In this document: positions 34,383-42,381 of the stretch, in pieces
Layout: each line of letters starts with the position of its first letter
Position numbering within the stretch: position 1 is the first letter of the stretch
Program-made: the position numbers and the translations under genes
Notes under the pieces: model-generated
Seen by the model: only the letters and a program-made list of their open reading frames with translations
Told to the model about the DNA's origin: nothing
Databases searched by the model: none
Origin: Verrucomicrobiales bacterium
GTDB lineage: Bacteria; Verrucomicrobiota; Verrucomicrobiia; Limisphaerales; JAYPXF01
Assembly (NCBI GenBank): GCA_002715965.1
Contig: PBAL01000008.1
Coordinates: 1-42,381 of the forward strand
Reading direction: 5' to 3'
Length of the DNA: 42,381 bases

Positions 34383-35568
34383 ACTGTGGGGGGCGTTTCT
34401 CCATAAACGCTGCCAATCCCTCCTGACCGTCTTCGGATTGGAGGCAGCGATAGAAGGCCGCGAGATCATCGACGAACGAGTCCTCCTGCGCAGCGCTGCT
34501 CACAGTGGAGACGCGTTGCTTGGCTTCACGTAGTGCGATGGGAGGCATCTGAAGGAGGTTGTCACGTAGTTGATTGGCCTCCACCCCAAGGCGCATTGTT
34601 GGCACAGATTTGTTGATGAATCCCCAGGCCTGGGCCTTGTCGGAGCTGAAAACGGCGCCGGTCAGTGACAACTCCATGGTCCGGGCTTTGCCGAGGAGTT
34701 GGATCGCATGGAGGTTCGTATAGGCCGGCGGCCAACCGAGTTTGATCTCCGGCAATCCGAACTTTGTCCCGTGCGCCGCGTAACGAAAGTCACAGGCAGC
34801 CGCCAGCATGAAGCCACCCCCGAGGCAGTGGCCGTGGATGGTGGCAATGAAGATCTGCGGGAGGTTGGCGATGCGCTGGCAATACGTAGAGCGTTGAACA
34901 TTTAGCTTGAGGATTTCCTCCTTGTTGAGCTTGGCGGTTTCCTTCACGTCGTCGCCGGCGCAGAAGGTCCTGCCTTCGCCCTTTAGAATCACGACTCGGA
35001 TGTGGTCTTGCGCCGTTTCGAGCCACTCGGTCAGGGCGACGAGTTCGTGTGTTGTTCGTGCGTCAATCGCGTTCAGTCGATCGGGGCGATTGATCGAGAC
35101 TTCGAGTGTGGAGTTGTCCTCGTATACCTTTAGGGACTGAAATGTTGGAAGCTGATTGGGGTTCATGGACGGATTCGTTTTGCTGTCCTTCTTGGTCAGG
35201 CTGCGATGAAGTCGCTCCAGCTTGATCACGGCGCGTTGATGGGTGCCTTTGCCAATCTGTTCGGATTCGTCGTAGGCGGTGATCTCAAAATCGATCACCT
35301 TGCCGTTGATTGCGGTTACCTTTGCAGTTGCGCGAACGCGCTTACCGACCGGGGTGGCTGCAAGGTGGTCAACTTTGACCTTCGCGCCAACGGATTCCTC
35401 TCCGTCTTCAAGGAAGGGAGCAAGCGCCTTTCTCGCCGCGTGCTCCATCAGGTTTATCATCGATGGGGTGGAAAAGACGGGAGTGGTTCCACTCAGGCGA
35501 ATGACCTCACCCGAGCCGACCAGAATGTCCAGTTCTGCTTCTTGTCCGATGGCGATCCCGGCCTTCAT
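34369..35568 (-). CDS. FlK-like thioesterase fused to a crotonase (enoyl-CoA hydratase/isomerase) domain
   Basis: A 399-residue protein from the ATG at 35568. Residues 1-125 match the fluoroacetyl-CoA thioesterase (FlK) hotdog family: T34, E42 (NLMEHAA), H68 (VDHLAATP) and R112 (GTHQRAVI) fall at a constant offset of 8 from FlK T42, E50, H76 and R120. The phenylalanine gate that gives FlK its fluoroacetyl preference is not apparent. Residues about 137-399 are a crotonase: AGDDVKE, oxyanion segment GHCLGGGFMLAAACDFRYA and FGLPEIKLGWPP. The second catalytic Glu (PEI) is kept, while the first is replaced by Met (GGGFMLA), so simple hydratase activity is doubtful. A linker joins the domains without any stop. 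Its ATG overlaps the stop of a nucleotidyltransferase relic. Confidence 0.85.
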   Translation of the reverse strand: MKAGIAIGQEAELDILVGSGEVIRLSGTTPVFSTPSMINLMEHAARKALAPFLEDGEESVGAKVKVDHLAATPVGKRVRATAKVTAINGKVIDFEITAYDESEQIGKGTHQRAVIKLERLHRSLTKKDSKTNPSMNPNQLPTFQSLKVYEDNSTLEVSINRPDRLNAIDARTTHELVALTEWLETAQDHIRVVILKGEGRTFCAGDDVKETAKLNKEEILKLNVQRSTYCQRIANLPQIFIATIHGHCLGGGFMLAAACDFRYAAHGTKFGLPEIKLGWPPAYTNLHAIQLLGKARTMELSLTGAVFSSDKAQAWGFINKSVPTMRLGVEANQLRDNLLQMPPIALREAKQRVSTVSSAAQEDSFVDDLAAFYRCLQSEDGQEGLAAFMEKRPPQFKGR

Positions 35569-35752
35569 GCTTCGATTATGCGCTGCCAGCGGGCTTGGAT
35601 GAGGTTGGCTTCCGCCTCCATCGACGCGAGGAGCTCCGTGGGGCATCAGGGTAGGTGCCGAGGGTGGCCTGGCTGCCGATAATTACAACGGACTCCGTGT
35701 CAGCGTTTCTGGCGGCCGCGCGGATGATGTGCTCAAGCTGCAACCGATTCAC
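35565..35752 (-). pseudogene. DUF6036-like nucleotidyltransferase, truncated and frameshifted
   Basis: From a GTG at 35752 the frame reads VNRLQLEHIIRAAARNADTE, then VVIIGSQATLGTYPDAP, the N-terminus of DUF6036-type nucleotidyltransferases (IIGSQA motif). At GCCCC (35636-35645 area) one shift gives TELLASMEAEANLIQARW, ending IIEA and TGA at 35565. The SMEAE segment is expected right after DAP in the family, so the shift is real or a sequence error. The full family is about three times longer, so the gene is also truncated. Members are often toxin-antitoxin-like partners. Confidence 0.6.
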
Positions 35753-35918
35753 GCTCTCCGAATTTCTTGATTATGGCGGTTCTTTCAGTTGCGCTGAGTA
35801 TTTCGGCAAACGGGCTTGATTGGCGGAGGGCGTATCCCTCAGGGCTTTCATCCAGCTTCTCCGCAGTCAGCCGATCAAACGCAAGACTCCGTTGATCAAT
35901 TCGCTGGTGGTCCTTCAT
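35733..35918 (-). CDS. Small partner protein of the nucleotidyltransferase relic
   Basis: A 61-residue protein (MKDHQRIDQRSLAFDRLTA, then FAEILSATERTAIIKKFGE, ending RESVAA). The opening RIDQRSLAFDRL resembles short proteins that precede nucleotidyltransferase genes in toxin-antitoxin-like pairs. It overlaps the GTG of the nucleotidyltransferase by 20 nt. No Shine-Dalgarno is visible. Since its partner is broken, it may be a leftover. Confidence 0.5.
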   Translation of the reverse strand: MKDHQRIDQRSLAFDRLTAEKLDESPEGYALRQSSPFAEILSATERTAIIKKFGERESVAA

Positions 35919-35944
35919 GCGATTGCCACAGTGTGGATACCGTT

Positions 35945-37402
35945 TTACGAGAACAGTCCCTTGATGGGTTCGCCGTGGTAGACGTGGAATGGACGTTGGA
36001 CGGGATCGTACCAGGTCATTGTCCGGGGAATGCCCAATGCCTCGTAGATGGTGGCTGCGAGATTCTCCGGTGTCTGCGGGTCATCGTCCGGGTAAGCGCC
36101 CATGTTGTCCGAAGCGCCAATGACGCGACCTCCGCCCACTCCGCCTCCGGCAAAGAAGACGGTCTGAACCGGTCCCCAGTGATCGCGTCCAGGCAGCGTG
36201 GCGCTGGGGATCTTGAAGATCTTTGGGGTGCGGCCAAATTCACCGGCCATCACGACAAGGGTGTCTTCGAGCAAGCCGCGCTCGTGCAGATCGTCCAGCA
36301 AGGTGGCAACGGCACGATCCATCGGCGGAAGGAGAAAGTTTTTCAGGTTTGGAAACGCGGCCTGATGGGTGTCCCAGGTTTCGTTGTTGCCAAGATTGAC
36401 CTGCACCAATCCCACACCGGCTTCCACCAACTGCCGCGCCATCAGGCAGGACCAGCCGAAGGTGTTGTTGCCGTAGCGTTCCATCAACTTGGGATCCGCG
36501 TCCTTGATTTCGAAAGCGCCTTTGACCTTTGGATCGGAGAGGAGCGAAACGGCCATCTGGCGGTAGCTGTCCATCTGTTGCGATCCAGCCGCGCTCTCCA
36601 GATGGGACTGCTGTGCATCCAGTTGTTTCGTGAGCCCCAGCCGGCTCTTCACTCGCCTGAAATCGAGATTCTCAGGAAGAGTGAAACTCGGGGCGTCGAA
36701 CTCAATGCTGGTGCGTTGGCTTCCACGTCCGTGGTGAAATTCGTATTCCGGATAAGCGCCGTAAGTCGTCGCATTGAAGCGGGAAGCTTCGACGAAGTAA
36801 GGTTCCCGACGTGGCCCCATGTATCCGGCGAATTGGCCGGGAATCACACGTCCGGTTCGGTGCACGAGCCTCTCGGGGAGGACGATTGTCGGAGGCAGAT
36901 TGTTTCGCGATTGAAGGACGTGATTCGCAATCGCAGCGATCGATGGGTGATCGGTTTCCTTCGGCTTGCGCGCATCGAATCCAGCCGGAATGTCCGAGCG
37001 CCCGGTAAGCATGATGTGGTGTCCTTGGGAATGTTCGTTCCACTTGTGGGTCAGCGAACGGCAGATCGACCACAGATTGCTCCGCTGTGCGAGCATCGGC
37101 ATATGTTCGCAAACTCGAAGGCCGGGAGTCTTGGTCGCGATGGATTTGAATTCGCCACGAATCTCAAGCGGAGCATCGGGCTTCATGTCGAAGGTGTCAT
37201 GCTGCGCCAATCCGCCGGAGAGGAAGATGTAGATCACGGATTTGGCCCGGGCCCGGGGAGCGACAGACGCCACTTCGCCCGAAGCTGCCTGGAGCATCGA
37301 GAGGTGATTGGTGCCCAGGCCCAGCAGACCCAAGGCGCCCGCTTGCAACATCGTGCGTCGCGTGAGATCCGGGTGAAGGTATTTGCAGCTTTCGGAGTCC
37401 AT
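35945..37402 (-). CDS. DUF1501-family secreted protein
   Basis: A 485-residue protein from the ATG at 37402, with a Tat-type leader (TRRTMLQAGALGLLGLG). It follows DUF1501 throughout: AKSVIYIFLSGGLAQHDTFD near the start, MLTGRSDI, WDTHQAAFPNLKNFLLPPMD, TLVVMAGEFGRTPKI and DHWGPVQTVFFAGGGVGG, with RPFHVYHGEPIKGLF at the end. DUF1501 belongs to the alkaline-phosphatase/sulfatase superfamily and is widespread in PVC bacteria, usually next to a DUF1549/DUF1553 cytochrome, which is absent here. Function is unknown. The gene is divergent from rseP. Confidence 0.88.
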   Translation of the reverse strand: MDSESCKYLHPDLTRRTMLQAGALGLLGLGTNHLSMLQAASGEVASVAPRARAKSVIYIFLSGGLAQHDTFDMKPDAPLEIRGEFKSIATKTPGLRVCEHMPMLAQRSNLWSICRSLTHKWNEHSQGHHIMLTGRSDIPAGFDARKPKETDHPSIAAIANHVLQSRNNLPPTIVLPERLVHRTGRVIPGQFAGYMGPRREPYFVEASRFNATTYGAYPEYEFHHGRGSQRTSIEFDAPSFTLPENLDFRRVKSRLGLTKQLDAQQSHLESAAGSQQMDSYRQMAVSLLSDPKVKGAFEIKDADPKLMERYGNNTFGWSCLMARQLVEAGVGLVQVNLGNNETWDTHQAAFPNLKNFLLPPMDRAVATLLDDLHERGLLEDTLVVMAGEFGRTPKIFKIPSATLPGRDHWGPVQTVFFAGGGVGGGRVIGASDNMGAYPDDDPQTPENLAATIYEALGIPRTMTWYDPVQRPFHVYHGEPIKGLFS

Positions 37403-37581
37403 GATCGACTGCAAATGTGCGCCTGCTCTTGCCGTGCGTAAAGTCGAAACGACAGGGGCAATCTGGTGTTTAACCGGTGAATCACGCACAGTATCCTCGT
37501 TTTCGCTGAATGTTTAACGAATCCCCATTGTGGGTTGCCTCAAATGGGTAAACCGCTAAGGTTTCGCCCTTACGCCAGATA

Positions 37582-38991
37582 ATGGACTTTCTAGTTACCT
37601 ACATTTACGTCCCGATCGTCGTGCTGTTGCTGTTTGGCGCAGCCATTTTTGTTCACGAATGGGGGCATTACATCGTTGCTCGAATTTGTGGCCTCAAGAT
37701 CGAGGCCTTCGCGATCGGGTTTGGCAAACCCATCTACGCCTGGACCAAGAACGGTATTGAATACTCGATCCGATGGATTCCCGCCGGGGGCTACGTGAAG
37801 CTCCCGCAAATGCTCACCTCGGAGGCCATCGAAGGGGACAACGAAGGGCCGCGTGAAGAACTTCCGCCCGTTTCCCCTTTGGCCAAGATTGCCGTGGCCT
37901 TCGCCGGACCGTTCATGAACGTCGTCTTCGCATTTGTGATCGCGACGGTGATCCACCTGTTTGGGCTGCCGGTCAAGGTCAACCCGTCAATCATTGGATA
38001 CGTCGATCCGGAGTCAGCGGAATACGATGCGGGGGTTCGGCAGCATGATCGGATCGTCGAAGTCGATGGTAAGTCTGCCAATTCCTGGGAAGAGGTGTTC
38101 AACAACGTCATCGGTGCGCGCACCAATGTGATCAAGGTGGTGTTGGATCGAGAAGGCGAACGCCACGCGGTCCATTTGAAGGCCGAGAAGCACGAGGCCA
38201 TCGGCCTGAAGATGCTGAACCTGAATCCGCAGGACCGCCCGGTGATTCAGCAGGTGATGGATGACAGCCCGGCAATGGCGGCCGGCCTGAAGGACGAGGA
38301 TCGCGTGCTCAAGTTTGATGGAATCCAGATCGCCGGCCGGGGACAGTTTATCAAGGAAGTCCAGACACGAGGCGGCAAGGAGTGCGAGATCGTCGTCGAG
38401 CGTGACGGAAAGGAAGTCGCATTGACCGTCACTCCCAAAGGTGCGGAAAAAGGACCGGCCCGCATCGGCGTCATGATCGGTGAGATGAAGGAAGTGTATG
38501 TGCTCCAGAAACCCGGTCCGCTGCCTTGGGTGTTGATCAACGACGAATTCGGTCGGATCAAGTTCACGATTTATGCCCTTTCCCACTCGAAAGAAACAGG
38601 AGTTGGCGCGAAGGACCTCTCCGGTCCGGTGGGCATCCTTTCCGTGCTCGCGACGCAGGTGAAAGCTGATTTTCGGTTGGCTCTGAAGTTCATGATCCTG
38701 CTGAACATCAGTTTGGCGGTCATGAATCTCCTTCCCATCCCCGTGCTGGACGGTGGCCACATTGTGATGGCGATCTTCGAACAACTTCGCGGACAACCAA
38801 TGGGTGTGCGCCTGCAGGAATACACCACCATGGCCTTCGCCGTCCTGTTGATCTCTTTCATGCTTTACGTGACCTTCCACGATGTGAAGCGAGGTGGGCT
38901 GTTCCTGCAGATGTTCAAGCAGGAGACCGAGATCATTGATGATCCGAACGACGCGTCCAAGGACGCTAAGGAAGCTCCGGCAACGCCATAG
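37582..38991 (+). CDS. rseP: RseP-type site-2 protease (RIP metalloprotease)
   Basis: A 469-residue inner-membrane zinc protease: active site H25-E-W-G-H29 in the first helix, GKPIYAW and GYVKLPQML, two PDZ domains (about 140-230 and 230-300; DAGVRQHDRIVEVDGKS and AAGLKDEDRVLKFDGI), then the C-terminal membrane part with NLLPIPVLDGGHIV (third metal ligand, Asp). It cleaves membrane-embedded substrates such as anti-sigma factors or signal-peptide remnants. A loop region between the first helices is longer than in E. coli RseP. It precedes ispG, as in several bacteria where rseP sits with isoprenoid genes. No Shine-Dalgarno. Confidence 0.92.
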   Translation: MDFLVTYIYVPIVVLLLFGAAIFVHEWGHYIVARICGLKIEAFAIGFGKPIYAWTKNGIEYSIRWIPAGGYVKLPQMLTSEAIEGDNEGPREELPPVSPLAKIAVAFAGPFMNVVFAFVIATVIHLFGLPVKVNPSIIGYVDPESAEYDAGVRQHDRIVEVDGKSANSWEEVFNNVIGARTNVIKVVLDREGERHAVHLKAEKHEAIGLKMLNLNPQDRPVIQQVMDDSPAMAAGLKDEDRVLKFDGIQIAGRGQFIKEVQTRGGKECEIVVERDGKEVALTVTPKGAEKGPARIGVMIGEMKEVYVLQKPGPLPWVLINDEFGRIKFTIYALSHSKETGVGAKDLSGPVGILSVLATQVKADFRLALKFMILLNISLAVMNLLPIPVLDGGHIVMAIFEQLRGQPMGVRLQEYTTMAFAVLLISFMLYVTFHDVKRGGLFLQMFKQETEIIDDPNDASKDAKEAPATP

Positions 38992-39108
38992 TGACCAAGT
39001 GACCGGGCAGCGAAACCACGTCTCCCGTTATCGCCTGCGCTGCGCCGCATTGACCCGCGCTCCTCGAATGATTAACGTCCCGCCTCATCGGATTCTGTCC
39101 GGCCATGC

Positions 39109-40878
39109 ATGAACTATTGCGAATCGCCATTTTTCTACCGCAAACGTGAGACGCGCGAGGTGGTCGTCGGTGATCCTGCCAACGGCGGGGTCGTTATAGG
39201 CGGAGACAACCCCGTGGTTGTGCAATCCATGCTGACCTCGGACACGATGGACACCGACGAGAGTGTGAGGCAGGCCTTGGACCTGGTGGAGATCGGTTGC
39301 CAGATCGTTCGCATCACCGCACAGACCAAGCGGCATGCCGCCAATCTGGAGAATATCGTCGCCCGCCTGCGTGAGCAGGGATGCAATGTGCCGATCGTGG
39401 CAGATATCCATTTCAAGCCCGATGCCGCGATGGAGGCCGCCAATTGGGTCGAGGTCATCCGGGTGAATCCCGGCAATTTCGTGGACAAGAAGAAGTTCGC
39501 GGTGCGCGAATATACCGACGAGGAGTACGATGAGGAATTGGAGCGCATCGACAGCAAATTCACACCGCTGGTCCGGAAGCTGAAGGAGCTTGGCCGAGCT
39601 TTGCGCATTGGCACGAACCACGGTTCGCTGAGCGACCGCATCATGAATCGTTATGGCGACACGCCACTCGGCATGGTCGAGAGCGCATTGGAATTTGCCC
39701 GCATCGCGCGCAAGAACGATTTCCACAATTTCAAGTTCTCGATGAAGTCGAGCAACCCCAAGGTGATGATCGAATGTTATCGCCTGCTGGTTGCTCGATT
39801 GGAGCAGGAAGGCCCGGATTGGAACTACCCGATTCATCTGGGCGTCACGGAAGCCGGCGAAGGGGAAGACGGGCGTATCAAGAGCGCGATCGGAATCGGA
39901 TCACTGCTGTGCGACGGCTTGGGTGACACCATCCGCGTATCCCTGACGGAAGACGCCCCACACGAGATCCCGGTATGCCTCGATCTGGTTGCCCAGGTCC
40001 CGCTGCTGGGAAACACCGAAGCACGGCTCGACGACATTCCCCTATCCTATGATCCGTTTGAATTTCAACGCCGATCCACGCCGGAGGTTGAACTGATGGA
40101 TGGATTCCGTTGTGGTGGCGAACAAACCATCCGGGTGGTAGTCACCCAGGCGACGTGGGATAAGGTTGCTCCTCGAATGACGCCCAAGGCGGACGTTCGG
40201 CCGGAAGGAATATACGAGGACTTGAACCTGCTTGAAGTGGATCCGCGTGAAGATTTTTCCCTGACCACCAACACGCAGATCCTAACCGTCAAGGACGGTG
40301 TGGATCTGCCTGTCATCACCGCGTTTCGGCTTCTCTCGGCGAAACTAAAACGCGTCGGGATGAACAATCCGATCCTGCTCAAAGATTGTCTCGTTTTTGA
40401 GGAAACACCCCTTGAGCCGAAAATCGCGTTGCTTCGCGCGTCCGCAAATCTGGGTTCGTTGATAGCCGACGGCATTGGAGACGCAATCATGGTGCGCGGC
40501 GAATCAGGGGGCGGCCAAAGCCTCCGCCTGGCCTACAATATTCTTCAGGCCGCGGGCTGCCGTTCATTCAAAACCGACTACGTCGCCTGCCCGAGCTGTG
40601 GACGGACCCTGTTCAACCTGCAAACCGTCACCGCCCGCATCAAGGCGCGCACGGATCATTTGAAGGGTGTGAAGATTGCGATTATGGGGTGCATCGTAAA
40701 CGGCCCTGGGGAGATGGCGGATGCGGATTTTGGGTATGTCGGTGGAGCACCGGGAAAGATCAATCTTTACGTAGGCAAAGAGCCGGTGAAGTTCAACATC
40801 CCCGAAGCTGAAGCCGTGGATCGTCTCGTCGATCTGATTGCCGAACACGGCAAGTGGGTCGATCCCGAGCCCGCATAA
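39109..40878 (+). CDS. ispG: 4-hydroxy-3-methylbut-2-enyl diphosphate synthase, long form
   Basis: A 589-residue IspG (GcpE) of the MEP isoprenoid pathway. The TIM-barrel half has VQSMLTSDTMDTDESV, VPIVADIHFKPDAAM, RVNPGNFVDKKKF and GTNHGSLSDRI. The C-terminal half holds the [4Fe-4S] ligands in CPSCGRTLF and MGCIVNGPGEMADADFGYVG. An extra domain of about 200 residues lies between (region around 260-480), making it the long three-domain type found in Chlamydiae, Verrucomicrobia, Bacteroidetes and plants rather than the about 370-residue E. coli form. It converts MEcPP to HMBPP. It follows rseP by 117 nt. Confidence 0.93.
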   Translation: MNYCESPFFYRKRETREVVVGDPANGGVVIGGDNPVVVQSMLTSDTMDTDESVRQALDLVEIGCQIVRITAQTKRHAANLENIVARLREQGCNVPIVADIHFKPDAAMEAANWVEVIRVNPGNFVDKKKFAVREYTDEEYDEELERIDSKFTPLVRKLKELGRALRIGTNHGSLSDRIMNRYGDTPLGMVESALEFARIARKNDFHNFKFSMKSSNPKVMIECYRLLVARLEQEGPDWNYPIHLGVTEAGEGEDGRIKSAIGIGSLLCDGLGDTIRVSLTEDAPHEIPVCLDLVAQVPLLGNTEARLDDIPLSYDPFEFQRRSTPEVELMDGFRCGGEQTIRVVVTQATWDKVAPRMTPKADVRPEGIYEDLNLLEVDPREDFSLTTNTQILTVKDGVDLPVITAFRLLSAKLKRVGMNNPILLKDCLVFEETPLEPKIALLRASANLGSLIADGIGDAIMVRGESGGGQSLRLAYNILQAAGCRSFKTDYVACPSCGRTLFNLQTVTARIKARTDHLKGVKIAIMGCIVNGPGEMADADFGYVGGAPGKINLYVGKEPVKFNIPEAEAVDRLVDLIAEHGKWVDPEPA

Positions 40879-40885
40879 GCGACGC

Positions 40886-42381
40886 TTAAGGCCGCAACAC
40901 CGACACCACGCACTTGTCCGGATTGAGATACTTCTGCGCGGCGTTCTTCACTCGCGCGAGATTGACCGCGTCGTAGCGTTCGTCCTCACGTTCGTAGTTC
41001 TCGTATCCCAAGCCGTAGAGTTCATCCAAGGCGGTGCTCATTGCATAACCACCCAATTCCTGACGTGCGATCTTGCGCTGGCCGATCACCTTCGCCTTGG
41101 CGCGTGCGAGCTCTTCAGCGGTGAGCCCCTGTTCCTGGAGAATGCGGGCTTCTGCCAGTAGCTCCTTCTCAACCTGATCGACCTTTTCCGGAGATGTGCC
41201 GCAGTAGAACGCGAAGTAACCTGGGACCAGTCCAAGGAAGTTCTGGGCGCCGACGTAGTAAGCCAGACCAAGCTTCTCTCGAATGCGCGTGAATAATCGC
41301 GATCCCAAGTCGCTGCAGGCTTCCTGGATCAGTTCGAGCGGATGCCTTTCGGGGTCGTCGAGTGTGGTGGTGGGGAAGCCGATCACGAGAACGGCCTGCT
41401 TCTTGTCGCGCGCCTCGATGACGCGTTTGCGATTGGCCAGCTTCTGAAACTGATCTTGAACCGGAGCGCGGGGCGGAGCTTCCGGGGGGCGCTTGCCGAA
41501 GGTCTTTTTCACGGCGGTTTCAACGGCGTCTGCTTTCACATCGCCGTAGATGGCGAGCACGCAGTTGTCTGGTGTGGCAACCTGCGCGTGCAGATGCTTG
41601 ATGTCGCTGACCTTGAGTTTGGTGACGCTTTCCTCGGTGCCCAGGTTGTCCAATCCGTATCCGCTTGGTCCAAACAAGGCTCGTCGCATCAACTTGAAAC
41701 AACTCGGCAGGAGTTCGTCGCGTTGCTGCTTGATCGCCGCGAGTTGGATTTGACGTTCGCGTTCCAAGGCGTCCTTCGGGAAGGAGGGATTCAGGATGAT
41801 GTCGGAGACCAGTTCCAAGCCCGTGTCGAAATCTTCACCCAACACTTCGGCTGTGACGCCAAAACTGTTGTTGCCTCCATAAGTGTCGAGATGGCCGCCG
41901 AGTGATTCGATCTCTTCGGCGATCTGCTCGGCCTTGCGGGATTTCGTTCCCTTGATGAGGAGCTTCGACATCGCGGTCGTCGCGCCGCTGTTCACCGGAT
42001 TCTCCGCAAGCACACCCCCCTTGAACACGGCGCGATATTGAACGAACGGCAGCCTATGGTTTTCCTTGATCAGAAGGCGCAGTCCGTTGTCGAGGACGAC
42101 CTTCTTGATTTCATGCTCCTGTTCCGCTTCCACGGAAATCTCGACCTTCGGCGCCGAGCCTTCGGGAAGCAGGGCATAAAGCGTGCGATTGGCTTCGGTG
42201 AGATATTGCTGGGCAACGCGAAGGATGTCGTTGTTGGTCACCTTCTTAACCGTCTCAAGGAAGCGCCGTGAGAAATTCAAATCGCCCGCTGCTAGCCAGC
42301 TCGATCCCAGATCTTGAGCCTGGCCGGACATGGTCTTCCGCGAAGAAAGCGTGTGCGAAATGGTCTGCTTGACCGCCTTGG
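40886..42381 (-). CDS. M16-family metallopeptidase, partial (C-terminal half)
   Basis: The reading frame enters from the right window edge (KAVKQTISHTLSSRKT...) and ends at 40886, giving about 498 visible codons. The visible part joins the end of one M16 domain (LETVKKVTNNDILRVAQQYL) to a complete second M16 half: GVLAENPVNSGATTAMSKLL at the site of the zinc motif, so HxxEH is absent here, and LFTRIREKLGLAYYVGA, the Arg/Tyr pair typical of the partner half. The catalytic HxxEH should lie beyond the window, and the whole protein is probably a fused pair. It is convergent with ispG, 7 nt apart. Confidence 0.88.
   Translation of the reverse strand, partial: KAVKQTISHTLSSRKTMSGQAQDLGSSWLAAGDLNFSRRFLETVKKVTNNDILRVAQQYLTEANRTLYALLPEGSAPKVEISVEAEQEHEIKKVVLDNGLRLLIKENHRLPFVQYRAVFKGGVLAENPVNSGATTAMSKLLIKGTKSRKAEQIAEEIESLGGHLDTYGGNNSFGVTAEVLGEDFDTGLELVSDIILNPSFPKDALERERQIQLAAIKQQRDELLPSCFKLMRRALFGPSGYGLDNLGTEESVTKLKVSDIKHLHAQVATPDNCVLAIYGDVKADAVETAVKKTFGKRPPEAPPRAPVQDQFQKLANRKRVIEARDKKQAVLVIGFPTTTLDDPERHPLELIQEACSDLGSRLFTRIREKLGLAYYVGAQNFLGLVPGYFAFYCGTSPEKVDQVEKELLAEARILQEQGLTAEELARAKAKVIGQRKIARQELGGYAMSTALDELYGLGYENYEREDERYDAVNLARVKNAAQKYLNPDKCVVSVLRP

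Noticed and set aside
35816..37441. Plus-strand frame of 541 codons
   Set aside because: Antisense to the DUF1501 gene, which has clear family motifs throughout; the plus frame looks like reversed codons.
38014..38880. Minus-strand frame over rseP
   Set aside because: Antisense to rseP with an intact HEWGH and LDGGH; no independent support.
1..42381. CRISPR arrays, tRNA or rRNA genes
   Set aside because: No regularly spaced direct repeats, cloverleaf with GTTCRA arm, or rRNA core sequence was seen in the intergenic spaces.

Overview
The window looks like a chromosomal stretch from a member of the Verrucomicrobiota (PVC superphylum), probably an aquatic or marine polysaccharide degrader. This is inferred from gene content: three formylglycine-type sulfatases, DUF1501, several DUF1080 domains, ThuA-like, PQQ-propeller and FG-GAP secreted proteins, PA14-linked multihaem cytochromes, a DUF6797 protein, and the long form of IspG that is usual in Chlamydiae and Verrucomicrobia. 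Many genes carry Sec or Tat leaders and few have a clear Shine-Dalgarno sequence.

Layout. 1-110: the N-terminus of an IS5-type transposase runs off the left edge. 111-10498, almost all minus strand: a PQQ propeller protein, a frameshifted lectin-like gene, a PanB homologue with lost active-site residues, a broken membrane-anchored ORF (plus strand), a 998-residue FG-GAP/sialidase fusion, an SDR sugar dehydrogenase and a ThuA-DUF1080-DUF1080 protein. A REPIN-like inverted pair of palindromes fills the gap between the last two. 10856-18575: a DUF1080 protein, a sulfatase, a monohaem FG-GAP protein, then a plus-strand run of a small membrane protein, an octahaem cytochrome and a Tat-exported DUF3500-like protein. 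18576-19178 holds only relics. 19179-23196: a second sulfatase, a small unknown protein and a DUF3500 protein. 23253-25240: an RlmD-type rRNA methyltransferase overlapping a PPC-domain protein. 25241-25824: a palindrome, the 5' part of what looks like a group II intron, and a GFA-family pseudogene cut at the intron fragment. 25977-28086: a SorA/SorB sulfite dehydrogenase pair and an unknown protein. 28183-32030: two copies of a CCCTCACC-type palindromic repeat flank a DUF6797 gene, a pentahaem PA14 cytochrome and a methyltransferase. 32156-37402: a third sulfatase, a FlK-thioesterase/crotonase fusion, a decayed nucleotidyltransferase with a 61-residue partner, and a DUF1501 protein. 37582-42381: housekeeping genes rseP and ispG, then an M16 peptidase cut by the right edge.

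How they may work together. The sulfatases, sialidase-like protein, DUF1080 and ThuA domains and a possible fucose dehydrogenase fit desulfation and breakdown of sulfated, fucose-containing polysaccharides; sulfite dehydrogenase and the c-type cytochromes would handle periplasmic sulfur and electrons. The functional links are inference. The most distinctive items are the FlK-crotonase fusion with all four FlK catalytic positions in register, the octahaem/monohaem FG-GAP locus, the catalytically altered PanB homologue, and the group II intron fragment joined to a truncated GFA gene. No CRISPR array, tRNA or rRNA gene was seen.
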